Source: CAVZXS01 sp963779325 | GTDB taxonomy: Bacteria; Bacteroidota; Bacteroidia; Chitinophagales; Chitinophagaceae | Assembly (NCBI GenBank): GCA_963779325.1 | Contig: CAVZXS010000029.1 | Coordinates: 1 to 8,584 of the forward strand | Direction of reading: 5' to 3' | Length of the DNA: 8,584 nt | Shown: positions 1 to 6,946 of the stretch, piece after piece | Position numbering within the stretch: position 1 is the stretch's first letter | Layout of the letters: each line of letters begins with the position of its first letter | Notes under the pieces: generated by a model | The model's input: only the letters and a program-made list of their open reading frames with translations | Told to the model about the DNA's origin: nothing | The model's database searches: none | Program-made: the position numbers and the translations under genes

Positions 1-50
1 GAAAAGAATAAATACAATTTCTGATCCTTTATTAGCGAAATATAATATAT

Positions 51-90
51 AAGAAAAGCCCGTCCTGAAAAATCAGGACGGGCTTTTCTT
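51..90. terminator. Rho-independent terminator, perfect 18-bp stem, probably bidirectional
   Basis: Positions 51-68 and 73-90 are exact reverse complements around an AAAA loop at 69-72. The GC-rich core is GCCCGTCCTGA. On the plus strand the stem runs into a T tract (87-94). On the minus strand the outer arm is itself U-rich (CUUUUCUU) and is followed by AU-rich sequence, so it can work in both directions. It lies about 80 bases past the stop codon of the minus-strand T9SS cargo gene and is the natural end of that transcript. It may also serve a converging gene to the left. Confidence 0.9.
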
Positions 91-170
91 TTTTAAACAT
101 CCCTTTTAAGTTATATCGTCGTCCATACAGGTTTATTATGTTTCATTAAAACTTATCGAGTTATCTGTTA

Positions 171-1151
171 TTACTGCTTTACAAACTTTAAGACCTTCAT
201 TTGCTCTTTTTCATTTACTATTTGAAGTAAATAGATACCCTTTGAAAAGCTTTGCGTATTAAATCTAATAATACTCCCCGCCTGTGCAGAGTACGCTGAT
301 TCTTTTATGAAAGCACCTGACGCAGAGAATATTTTTATTTTGCCCTTTTTAAAATCTTTATTCATCTCAATTAATAACTCATCTGAAACGGGGTTAGGGT
401 ACAATGCAATTGCTTTATTATTATCACCGCATGCGGCTATCAATATTTTAAAATATTGTTCCTTTCCGTCATTGTCAGTTTGCTTAAGCCGGTAATAAGT
501 TTTGTTTTCAAACGGATGTAAATCAGTAACGGAATATTTTTTATTACCCAAAGAATTTATTTCGCCGCTCGCTGTAATCAATGTTTCAAAACTTGTCCCG
601 TCCCTGCTTTTTTCTACTGTAAAAAACTTATTGTTGATTTCAGAAGCTGTTATCCAGCTTACAATTACATTACCGTTATTACACACAGCAGAATAATCGG
701 TAATACTCACCGGCAATGCACCGGTTAACCCGTCAATATAGAAGCTTGAAAAGGAAGGCGTTAAAAATTGTAAATAAAAATCGCTTCCGTAAGCAGCATT
801 GTCGCTCTGGTTAATAACAGTTGGTGTTCCGCTTAGCACCGATTGACAGGCAGATGAGGTTTTTGTAATTTTTAAATCGGCCGCACTTGTAATTGACGGG
901 TCTGCAGCCTGCAAAGCCGCCAATTCGCCTGTCTTAACGTAAAAGCGGATTTTTGCAGACGCATTATTAGTTGGTATTAGTGTAATATTCCTGTCTAAAT
1001 AATATTTTCCGTTTTCATTTCTTACTGCTCCCGCAGCATTAGCAAATAGCGAAGTGTTAATAGTTCCCAAATCATTTCCGTCTGCATAAATTTCAGCCGT
1101 AATATTTCCTGCATTATCAAAAACAGGTACCCACCTATACAGGTTATTATT
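171..1151 (-). CDS. C-terminal fragment of T9SS cargo: beta modules and T9SS sorting domain
   Basis: The frame is open from about 1151; a TTG at 1070 is the only start-like codon in it, and nothing suggests it is used. Upstream residues read NLYRWVPVFDNAGNITAEI, a segment typical of large Bacteroidetes T9SS proteins. Next come KYYLDRNITL and a strand-rich part with KTGELAALQAADPS. A fibronectin-like module follows, from LPVSITDYSAVC through SWITASEINNKFFTVEKS to YYRLKQTDNDGKEQYF. The last 80 or so residues are a type A (Por_Secre_tail, TIGR04183-like) sorting domain: ALYPNPVSDELLIEM, an SFSKGIYLLQI strand and a basic end KFVKQ. T9SS removes this domain and anchors or releases the cargo. The stop TAA at 171-173 is followed by the 51-90 terminator. 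Confidence 0.85.
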   Translation of the reverse strand, partial: NNNLYRWVPVFDNAGNITAEIYADGNDLGTINTSLFANAAGAVRNENGKYYLDRNITLIPTNNASAKIRFYVKTGELAALQAADPSITSAADLKITKTSSACQSVLSGTPTVINQSDNAAYGSDFYLQFLTPSFSSFYIDGLTGALPVSITDYSAVCNNGNVIVSWITASEINNKFFTVEKSRDGTSFETLITASGEINSLGNKKYSVTDLHPFENKTYYRLKQTDNDGKEQYFKILIAACGDNNKAIALYPNPVSDELLIEMNKDFKKGKIKIFSASGAFIKESAYSAQAGSIIRFNTQSFSKGIYLLQIVNEKEQMKVLKFVKQ

Positions 1152-1587
1152 CAGAATTGATAGTTACTGCGTTCGCTGCAATGCAATTTCCTCCGCCGGA
1201 AATTGCCGGTAAAACAGAAGTGTCAACAGCACAAATAACAAATGGTCCGTTATTTATGGAACCTTTTCCCAACACCCGGTAATAAATAACCTCTCCGGAT
1301 GTTCTGCCCGTAAGTGTTATTCGGGGATGAAGTGCAGATGGTGCAGAATCCGGGTTGCTATCATCATCACAGGTTATTAAACTTAGTACCCCCGCAAGAT
1401 TCGCTGTAAGCTTCCATTACCAACTCGTTGATGTTTGTATTGACTGCTGATGTTTGCACAATTAAATTTCCTGATGCAGGTATAGTTGCCTTAAACCAAA
1501 CATCTTCGCTGCCCGAAAGAGCTGGCAAACAGGTGAACCAAAACCCGGTGATGTGGTAGCATTAAAAAAGATTACCCGGGGACGGCG

Positions 1588-1851
1588 TTACACAAAAACC
1601 ATTTGTAAAATTAAATGAACTGCATTATTGCATTTATCATTCGCAACAATCGTTTCATTGATCAAACAAAAATCAAATGTCATATAATTATTAACACCAA
1701 AAGAAAAGAAGCTAAGATAATAAGTGTTGCCGGGTGTAAGTCCCGCAATCAACGCACTACCGGAACCTACCTCGATATTTATGTTGCAACTAAAAGTGGT
1801 TGAGGATGCCGGGCAACTCATTTTCATACAACGCATAACCAACGTTGGCAT
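1588..1851 (-). CDS. Short fragment of T9SS cargo: end of repeat 3 and start of divergent module 4
   Basis: This is a continuation of the same protein. The first ten or so residues from the ATG at 1851 are out-of-frame overlap. Authentic sequence begins at MSCPASSTTFSC and runs through GLTPGNTYYLSFFSFG and FDFCLINE to NDKCNNAVH, which opens a fourth, divergent module. A base lost in the T/A run near 1613 then shifts the frame, and the ORF closes at a chance TAA. In the adjacent frame the protein continues as NGFCVTPSPGNLF, then (after two further compensating indels) as a segment containing SGSEDVWFKATIPASG. That segment is the module 4 counterpart of the DDIWYSF core in modules 1-3. Confidence 0.6.
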   Translation of the reverse strand: MPTLVMRCMKMSCPASSTTFSCNINIEVGSGSALIAGLTPGNTYYLSFFSFGVNNYMTFDFCLINETIVANDKCNNAVHLILQMVFV

Positions 1852-2937
1852 TGCCGGAGCCTACTACCTGCCTGGCATTACTGAAATTAATTCGAATGCC
1901 ATTCGTAACCGCAACAAACGAGTACCATATATCATCATTATTGTAATTATTGGCGCAGGAAGGATCGGGCAATGATTGAGTAGCGCCAACAGTAGTAGCG
2001 GCAATTGGTGCATTACAAATTGTACCTGATGATTGAGGTATTATAACAGCGGCATTATTGCATTCGTCGTTACCCGGCGCCGGTGACACATCCTGTAAAC
2101 AAAAATCGAATGTCATATAATTATTAGCACCAAAAGAAAAGAAGCTAAGATAATAAGTGTTGCCGGGTGTAAGTCCAGCAATCAACGCACTACCGGACCC
2201 TCCCCCTATATTTATGTTGCAACTAAAAGCAGTTGAAGATGCGGGGCAACTATTTTCATACAACGCATAGCCAATATTGGCATTGCCGGAGCTTAATGCC
2301 TGCCTTGCATTGCTAAAACTGATACGTACTATATTTGAAACCGCTATAAATGAATACCAGATATCATCATTATTAAAACTATTAGAACAGGAAGGATCGG
2401 GCAATGATTGAGTAGCGCCTGCAGTTGCAGCAGATATTACAGAAGTACAATTGGTACTAAATGGTTGCGGAGTAATAGCCGCGGCAGTGCTGCACTCATC
2501 GTTTACCGGTGCTGCCGGTACGTCCTGTACACAAAAATTAAAACTGATAGTACTTGTTCCGGTTAATGAAGACCAGAAACGCAGATAATACTCCCGGCCA
2601 ATAGTTAGTCCGTCAAAAATCTTATATCCCGCACCTGCTGATCCCAAGTTATTACAAAATATATTTGTAGTGCCGGATGGGCATGATGCACACACAATGC
2701 ATAACCGGCTATAGCCCCGCCACCGGTAGTATTATTGGTAATATTTCCAAAACGAATAATTACTGATGATGACGCCGCGGTAAACTTATACCATATATCA
2801 TCATTATTATCTGTGGAAGTACATGAAGGATCAGGCGACGATTGCGTGGCACTCAACGTAGTTGCAATTACCGATGATGAACAAGAAGGGCCAAAAGGAA
2901 CAGTGGTAATTACAGTTGCTCCCGTGCATTCATCATT
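1642..2937 (-). repeat. Three tandem 144-codon coding repeats in the T9SS cargo gene
   Basis: Measured from NDEC to NDEC/NDKC, the units are 2937-2504, 2503-2072 and 2071-1642. The period is 432 nt between units 2 and 3, and 434 nt (435 after restoring the lost base) between units 1 and 2. Units 2 and 3 are close at DNA level: 1676-1764 and 2109-2197 agree over 89 bases with two mismatches. Unit 1 is clearly more diverged. This fits a recent duplication of one module after an older one. A region like this can recombine or be mis-assembled. Confidence 0.85.
1790..2695 (-). CDS. Middle fragment of T9SS cargo: rest of repeat 1, all of repeat 2, most of repeat 3
   Basis: This open frame continues the same protein after the first frameshift; its GTG 'start' at 2695 is an artefact of the break. 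It holds the end of module 1 (SCPSGTTNIFC, then a YYLRFWS strand and FNFCVQDV), the whole of module 2, and most of module 3. Each module shows the same order: NDEC, a Cys near 20 residues later, SLPDPSC, NDDIWYSF, an FSNARQ strand, GYALYEN, SCPASS, a SCNINI strand, GLTPGNTYYLSFFSFG, and a FDFCLQ end. The regular cysteines suggest disulfide-stabilised beta-sandwich modules outside the cell. The fragment ends after a one-base gain near 1818, where module 2 has AATAGTTGC and this copy has AATGAGTTGC. The final nine residues are out of frame. Confidence 0.7.
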   Translation of the reverse strand: MCASCPSGTTNIFCNNLGSAGAGYKIFDGLTIGREYYLRFWSSLTGTSTISFNFCVQDVPAAPVNDECSTAAAITPQPFSTNCTSVISAATAGATQSLPDPSCSNSFNNDDIWYSFIAVSNIVRISFSNARQALSSGNANIGYALYENSCPASSTAFSCNINIGGGSGSALIAGLTPGNTYYLSFFSFGANNYMTFDFCLQDVSPAPGNDECNNAAVIIPQSSGTICNAPIAATTVGATQSLPDPSCANNYNNDDIWYSFVAVTNGIRINFSNARQVVGSGNANVGYALYENELPGILNHF

Positions 2938-3018
2938 AGCCGGAGCTTGTGCAAAAATTACGGTAGAAAAAAGTGTGCAAATGAATAATGATAAGATAAG
3001 AAGTAAATTTTTTTTCAT
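2605..3018 (-). CDS. N-terminal fragment of T9SS cargo: signal peptide and first repeat module
   Basis: The fragment starts at the ATG at 3018 with a classical Sec signal peptide: two lysines, a hydrophobic core, and cleavage likely at or just before the Gln of VIFAQ. The mature part opens with APANDEC, then a Cys/Thr-rich stretch, SSPDPSC, and DDIWYKFTA, the conserved core of the repeat module. Authentic sequence runs to about residue 110 (GYALCV, near 2690). After that the frame is wrong, and the last 27 or so residues are out-of-frame translation ending at a chance stop. By alignment with the next module, one base is missing in the GTGTGTG tract. No Shine-Dalgarno sequence precedes the ATG, as is usual in Bacteroidetes. 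Confidence 0.7.
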   Translation of the reverse strand: MKKNLLLILSLFICTLFSTVIFAQAPANDECTGATVITTVPFGPSCSSSVIATTLSATQSSPDPSCTSTDNNDDIWYKFTAASSSVIIRFGNITNNTTGGGAIAGYALCVHHAHPALQIYFVITWDQQVRDIRFLTD

Positions 3019-3259
3019 AGCTCACTGCTTTAAATAGTTAAAAAATCCATCACTGCCGGCCGCTCCTCAAAAAAACAAGTGTGCAGCAGGTCAATATTGA
3101 CTTGTGATCAGCGTAATAAAACCGGGTGAGTTATTCAACGCTTTACTTTGTATCATTCTATTGGCGCGAAAAAACACTATTCCTTAAGCTGTTGATAACT
3201 CCCCCGAGGCTTTTCATCGTCAGTCATCCGGTGCTTCAGAGCGGATATTATATTTTATA

Positions 3260-4975
3260 TTAATTTTTATTATTTAGAACTATTTTCTCCAAAGCCTCAA
3301 TTCTTTTTTGCAATTGTAAAATGAGATCATTTTGTTTTTCGATAATCCTCTGCTGTTCCTGTATGGCTGCCAGGGCAATACCCGAAGGGTCCACCGTGCT
3401 GATGCCTTTATCATCCATACCTAAACCAAAAGCTTTGTAAAAATCTTCAGCCACCGGGCCGATATGATATTCATTGGTGCCTTTATATTTCCAACGCTGA
3501 ACCGGCAGCTCTTTAACTTTTTGCAATAACTCCAAACCTTTAACAGCTGAAAAATCTTCTTTCTTTAGTCGGGACGAAGTATTGGTCCAAGTACCACCCG
3601 TAGTAAGATAGGCGCCGTTCCCATTAGTAGCGTCGCTACCTACTTCCAATGCTTTGCCGGTGCCTGTTGTTGTAAGGCCAAAAGCCCATCGGGTTACCAC
3701 ATTATTACCAAACACCATCGTATTTCCGGTAGAAGCCCGGGCATTGTAACCTATACATGTGGTATTAAGAAAGTTATTATTTAGCGGCCCCGCGCTAACC
3801 CCGATAGCCGTATTACGATCGCCAATTGTATTTACAGATAAAGCTTCAAATCCAAGGGCTGTATTATTCTCACCGGAGTTATTATTCAGTAGCGTTCTTG
3901 CACCTACTGAAGTATTGTTAAAGCCGGTAGTGTTTTCAATTGAATTATCATTACCAACTGCAACATTATTTATGCCTATTGTGTTTTTTTGTAATGCATC
4001 GAAGCCAATAGCTGTATTTTCTCCGCCTGTTGTATTTTTCAAAAGTGTATTAATTCCAAGAGCAGTATTTTTTATTCCTGATGTCGTGTTCAGCAACGAT
4101 AAATGGCCAATAGCAATATTAACAAACGCTTCCGGTGTTTGGCAGTTTTTACAGCTGCTGTCGCCAATAGCTATACCGCCCGTAGCATTATATCCTGCCG
4201 CAGTTCCAATATAAACACCCCCTCCACTGCGAAGAGTATATGTATTTCCTGCGTTTTTACCGGCTTCATATCCAATGGCAATATTATAATTTGCACTCTC
4301 ATAACCTGCAGATAACGCATTAAAACCAACAGCCACGTTCTTTTCACCCTTTTTGTTTCTGCCGGCTCCATGGCCCACAAATACATTTGAATCACCTATC
4401 GTACCTTCTCTTCCGGCCTCGTAGCCTATAAGAACATTCTTGCTTCCTGTCAAATTTTCATTGCCGGCGTATGCCCCCGAAAAGACATTTTGAAGCCCCG
4501 TTATGTTTTGGCTGCCTGCGCTGTATCCAAAAAAACTGTTATACGCATTAGGGTCAATTATACCGGAAAGGACGTTATTGCTTTTAAAAATAAGAGGTAT
4601 GTTATTGGTGGTGCCAATAAAATTGGCACTATTGGCATTATTTCCGCCAATGTTCCAGGAAAAATTATTTGGGGCATTACCGCCTTCAGATAGTTTATTC
4701 CATTTACTCCCATCCCAAAAATAAAACCCCCGACCATTCGGAAGTGATAAGTTAGTATTGAAAACAAGCAAAGAAACTGCCGGGGATGGGATAGTAGTAT
4801 TATCATTTTCATTAGTTAGACTTACCCGCGGAATCAAAATCCCTTTGTTAGCGCTTTTAATATCCAGTATGGCGGCGGTATTGGGCAATGACCCGTCATT
4901 GTTGATGGCTACAGATTGTGCCTGTGCGCAAACAAAAATAATAATACAAAATCCGGTTAAAAATAATTGCTTCAT
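3260..4975 (-). CDS. Surface fibre-like protein with 17-residue repeats and C-terminal S74 intramolecular chaperone domain
   Basis: The ORF is an intact 571 residues. Residues 1-19 are a Sec signal peptide (cleavage at CAQA/Q). Residues 20-95 are the common Bacteroidetes head region (AILDIKS, KGILIPR, GFYFWDGSKW). Residues 104-145 form a linker with WNIGGNN and NFIGTTNN. Residues 147-412 carry many 17-residue repeats of the type NTAIGFDALxxNTxGxN, likely a trimeric beta-roll like the heads of YadA-type adhesins. Residues 460-571 are an S74 (chaperone of endosialidase) domain: SSRLKKEDF, then PVQRWKYK, HIGPVAEDFYKAFGLG, GIALAAIQEQ and a C-terminal heptad helix (about 537-568). In phage S74 proteins this domain trimerises the fibre and then cuts itself off with a Ser/Lys pair; S467/S468 and K471/K472 are the candidates here. 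No T9SS sorting domain is present. The exact function is unknown; adhesion is an inference. Confidence 0.85.
   Translation of the reverse strand: MKQLFLTGFCIIIFVCAQAQSVAINNDGSLPNTAAILDIKSANKGILIPRVSLTNENDNTTIPSPAVSLLVFNTNLSLPNGRGFYFWDGSKWNKLSEGGNAPNNFSWNIGGNNANSANFIGTTNNIPLIFKSNNVLSGIIDPNAYNSFFGYSAGSQNITGLQNVFSGAYAGNENLTGSKNVLIGYEAGREGTIGDSNVFVGHGAGRNKKGEKNVAVGFNALSAGYESANYNIAIGYEAGKNAGNTYTLRSGGGVYIGTAAGYNATGGIAIGDSSCKNCQTPEAFVNIAIGHLSLLNTTSGIKNTALGINTLLKNTTGGENTAIGFDALQKNTIGINNVAVGNDNSIENTTGFNNTSVGARTLLNNNSGENNTALGFEALSVNTIGDRNTAIGVSAGPLNNNFLNTTCIGYNARASTGNTMVFGNNVVTRWAFGLTTTGTGKALEVGSDATNGNGAYLTTGGTWTNTSSRLKKEDFSAVKGLELLQKVKELPVQRWKYKGTNEYHIGPVAEDFYKAFGLGMDDKGISTVDPSGIALAAIQEQQRIIEKQNDLILQLQKRIEALEKIVLNNKN
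3740..4537 (-). repeat. Array of 51-nt (17-codon) coding repeats
   Basis: Roughly fourteen units cover residues 147-412 of the S74-domain protein. The most regular block (residues 304-388) has five units of exactly 17 residues, with G at position 4, a T/S-G pair or G near position 14 and N at position 17. Earlier units alternate hydrophobic V/I/F-x-x-G-x-x-AG. Units around residues 210-290 are longer (for example one holding CKNC) and break the register. At DNA level the repeats are diverged, so they are old and under protein-level selection. Confidence 0.8.
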
Positions 4976-5138
4976 AAATAAGAGTTTAAAAACTAAATAA
5001 TAAAACCATTAGTGAGCATTAACCAAAAAGAAAATTAAAAATACACGCCGGGACAATTTACTACCTTGCTATAGTATCAGAAAAACCTGCGATACGAATT
5101 ACCCGGCCCGTGACGGTTCTTCTCTGTTCATGCTTACA

Positions 5139-5166
5139 GAAAAAGTCAGGCAGTTCTACCTTTTTC
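5139..5166 (-). terminator. Possible weak terminator after the small lipoprotein gene
   Basis: On the minus strand GAAAAAG pairs with CTTTTTC over 7 bp, extended inward by a few imperfect pairs around a short loop. It begins 5 bases after the lipoprotein stop codon. No T run follows the hairpin beyond the arm itself, so it could be only a weak or partial stop before the downstream S74-protein gene. Confidence 0.3.
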
Positions 5167-5171
5167 AGTCC

Positions 5172-5393
5172 TCAATTACAAGTAATTTCCCTTCCCGAGT
5201 TGGCATTTCTAAAGACCAGCTCTTCTTCCGGTGTACACACTTCTTTTTGAATTGTCGGGTGATCGGGGCCTGCAGCCAATGCCTTACAGATTTTGCATGC
5301 ATCTGTTTCATCCTTTTCTTTTTTACATTGGCTCATTGTTAGTGCAAGAACTATAAGTAATAAGGATGAAATTTTTTTTGAATTCTTTTTCAT
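5172..5393 (-). CDS. Small Cys-rich lipoprotein, 73 residues, function unknown
   Basis: The N-terminus is a lipoprotein signal: basic MKKNSKK, a hydrophobic stretch SSLLLIVLALTM, then SQC with Cys23 as the probable lipidated residue. The residues after it are highly charged (KKEKDETD), which resembles the signals that send lipoproteins to the outer face of the outer membrane in Bacteroidetes. The mature part is about 50 residues with four more cysteines: C33 and C36 in a CxxC (ACKIC), C53 (EVCTPEEE) and C72, two residues from the end. Two disulfides or a metal site are possible. I do not recognise a named family; the VCTPEEELVFRNAN to ITC segment feels like a recurring small Bacteroidetes lipoprotein type, but I cannot confirm that. 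It stands alone between the regulator and the S74-protein gene, with a 185-base leader upstream. Confidence 0.75.
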   Translation of the reverse strand: MKKNSKKISSLLLIVLALTMSQCKKEKDETDACKICKALAAGPDHPTIQKEVCTPEEELVFRNANSGREITCN

Positions 5394-5578
5394 GACTCGG
5401 GGTTTAATGTTTGAAAGAAATATTTGTTAACTCAAAATTCTTTCATCGCTAAAAGTATTCCTTGACCCTTATGGGTGAAATTAAAAAATACCACTATCCG
5501 GTAATTGCAATTAACCTGCGTTGATATTATGCAGTTAAAAATGTTGTTTGCCGGCCGGAGATGAATGCAGAAAGGGAA

Positions 5579-6202
5579 TTATTTCATCATCAGTTCACGA
5601 AGCCGTACAATGGCTGTAGAGCGGGAGTTGACATCAAGTTTTAGATAGGCGTTATTGATATGCCTTTTCACCGTGTTCATGGAAATAAATAAGGTTTCGC
5701 CGATTTGCCGGTTAGGTTTCCCTTCGTAAATGAGATGTAAAACGTCAAACTCTCTTTCACTCACGGGGCTTATAAGGTGCTTATTTATTTTTTCGAAATT
5801 GATATGCGGTATTTCCCGGTTACTGCGCTGCGCAAAATTGGAGATGGCGATTTCAAGTGAAGCCTGCAGGGTTTTTTCATTAAACGGTTTTACAATATAA
5901 CCCCACGGTTCTGTTTTTTTGGCCCGTTCAAGAGTATCTTTATCGGCATGCGATGTAAGGTATAAAAAAGGTATGCGTGAATATTTGTTGATGTACTCCG
6001 CTATTTCTATTCCGTCGGTTTCACAATCCAGGTTAATATCCAATATAGCCGCATCAGGTGTATTTTGTTGCAATTGAGACATGGCTTCCTCTCCATCATA
6101 AGCGATACCGCTTACGGTAAAATCGCTGTTATTCAAATACACGGCGATGTTTTTAGCTATGATGGCTTCATCTTCTACTATCAGTATTTTAAATTCACTC
6201 AT
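5579..6202 (-). CDS. DNA-binding response regulator, REC + LuxR-type HTH (NarL family)
   Basis: The ORF is an intact 207 residues, a normal length for the family. Residues 4-120 are a receiver domain with acidic pocket E10/D11, phosphoacceptor D55 (AILDINL), switch T83 (YLTSHA) and K105 (YIVKPF). Residues 146-205 are a LuxR/GerE-type helix-turn-helix: SEREFDVLHLI, NRQIGETLFIS, then the recognition helix in NTVKRHINNAYLKL. Phosphorylation by the partner kinase should promote dimerisation and DNA binding. The ATG at 6202 lies nine bases after the kinase stop, so the two are one operon and the kinase is the obvious partner. The spacer is only A/T with no Shine-Dalgarno. The targets are not shown; the envelope genes downstream are candidates by position only. 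Confidence 0.93.
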   Translation of the reverse strand: MSEFKILIVEDEAIIAKNIAVYLNNSDFTVSGIAYDGEEAMSQLQQNTPDAAILDINLDCETDGIEIAEYINKYSRIPFLYLTSHADKDTLERAKKTEPWGYIVKPFNEKTLQASLEIAISNFAQRSNREIPHINFEKINKHLISPVSEREFDVLHLIYEGKPNRQIGETLFISMNTVKRHINNAYLKLDVNSRSTAIVRLRELMMK

Positions 6203-6211
6203 AAAAAAATA

Positions 6212-6454
6212 TTATGCCCGCTTATAGCGGGCTATATTCATAGATACACAAGCGCCACCGTTATTATAAATATCTAATTTGGCTTTTAGTTTTTGTGCAA
6301 AAGCATTTACTAAACTGTAACCGAACGAATTGCTCTGTATCTTACTCCAGTTGGGGGGAAAGCCACACCCGTTGTCTTTTACATCCATTTCAAGTGCTTC
6401 CGGTTTCCCCTCAGAGTACAAAAATTTTCCTGTTTTCTTTTTCATTAAATGCAT
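6212..6454 (-). CDS. C-terminal fragment of sensor kinase: HATPase_c ATP-binding domain
   Basis: The ATG at 6454 lies inside the N-box codons read in the wrong frame, so the first several residues are spurious. From about KTGKFLYSEGKPEALEMDV the frame is right. It holds the G1 box DVKDNGCGFPP, the G2-like SFGYSLVNAFAQKL and the final strands LDIYNNGGACVSMNIARYK, ending at the true stop (TAA at 6212-6214). The short ATP lid and GG turn are those of the HisKA_2-linked GHKL ATPases. The stop lies nine bases before the response regulator start. Confidence 0.75.
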   Translation of the reverse strand: MHLMKKKTGKFLYSEGKPEALEMDVKDNGCGFPPNWSKIQSNSFGYSLVNAFAQKLKAKLDIYNNGGACVSMNIARYKRA

Positions 6455-6946
6455 ATTTAAGTGAGTTGCTGATCAGTTCATTTATTATCAGGCCAAAGGG
6501 CATTACCGTATCCACATCAAGGTTTAAATGCTCAATATCCGTTACCAGTTTAATTTTGCTTGTTGAATATTGTAGGAATGAAATAAATTTTCAACTAGTT
6601 TTTTTATATATTCTTCCATCGTATTCCATTTATATTTCCTTCATTGTATAGGTTTTGGTGAATGAGTGCCATGGATTGCACCCGTATTTTTCCTTCCTTC
6701 ACCGCACTGAGGGATGTTTATTTTTAATGGAGAGCGATTGCAGATCAAGCAGACTGGATATAACCTGTAAATTATTTTTAACCCGGTGATGAATTTCTTT
6801 CATAAGTGTTTGTAAATCGTCCGCCTGCTTTTGGATAATACGATTTTTAAGCTCTTTGATTGCGGTACATGAAGAAAATAATTACCCCGCTGAGAAATAA
6901 TAAAGATGCGCCTGCCAGCAGCTGCCGCCGTACTCTTTTCTTTTTA
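6447..6946 (-). pseudogene. Kinase core split over several frames: TM helix, H-box, N-box
   Basis: No single frame here is long, but the pieces join into an unbroken kinase core. They are: LLAGASLLFLSGVIIFFMYRN (membrane helix) to about 6857; LKNRIIQKQADDLQTLMKE followed by IHHRVKNNLQVISSLLDLQS to about 6720; SLSAVKEGKIRVQSMALIHQ then NLYNEGNINGI to about 6622; MEEYIKKLVENLFHSYNIQQ to about 6557; and KLVTDIEHLNLDVDTVMPFG then LIINELISNSLKYAFNEK to about 6445. The second His of IHHRVKNN is the expected phospho-accepting residue for HisKA_2/HWE-like kinases. Five breaks in 500 bases make this the densest cluster of indels in the window. Confidence 0.65.

Larger units (their letters stand above)
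171..3018 (-). pseudogene. Large multi-repeat T9SS-secreted surface protein, disrupted by frameshifts
   Basis: One gene of about 950 codons is visible when the minus-strand frames are joined. In order it encodes a signal peptide (residues 1-24, ending VIFAQ), three tandem modules of about 144 residues that each begin with NDEC, a divergent module beginning NDKC with a DVWFKATIPASG segment, a beta-rich segment, a fibronectin-like module starting LPVSITDY, and a type A T9SS sorting domain (YPNP near its start, KGIYLLQI, end KFVKQ). Such proteins are exported by Sec and then moved to the cell surface or medium by T9SS. Seven single-base indels break the frame: near 2690 (loss), 1818 (gain), 1613 (loss), 1564-1569 (gain in an A6 run, leaving an in-frame TAA), 1540-1543 (loss), 1389-1393 (gain in a C5 run) and 1152 (gain). 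The protein is well conserved on both sides of every break, so sequence error is as likely as true inactivation. The start is the ATG at 3018, which gives a clean signal peptide. Substrate or ligand is unknown. Confidence 0.8.

Noticed and set aside
171..3018. Programmed ribosomal frameshifting as the cause of the broken frames
   Set aside because: Seven shifts in both directions, at varied sites and without a common slippery motif, cannot be programmed. Sequence error or mutation is far simpler.
2735..3037. Plus-strand open frame of 100 residues opposite the start of the T9SS gene
   Set aside because: It runs antisense to a clear signal peptide and repeat module, and its C-terminus reads through the complement of the poly-Lys start. 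It is a shadow frame.
3759..4214. Plus-strand open frame of 151 residues opposite the fibre repeats
   Set aside because: It is the complement of the 51-nt repeat array. A repeat period divisible by three keeps the antisense frame open. The composition is unnatural and there is no supporting context.
3740..4537. Regularly spaced repeats suggestive of a CRISPR array
   Set aside because: The 51-nt units are diverged, in frame, and translate as 17-residue beta-roll repeats. There are no identical repeats separated by unique spacers, and no cas genes.
3260..4975. Prophage origin of the S74 tail-fibre-like gene
   Set aside because: It has a Sec signal peptide and the usual Bacteroidetes head region, and the neighbours are signalling and secretion genes. 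No phage structural, integrase or lysis genes are in the window.
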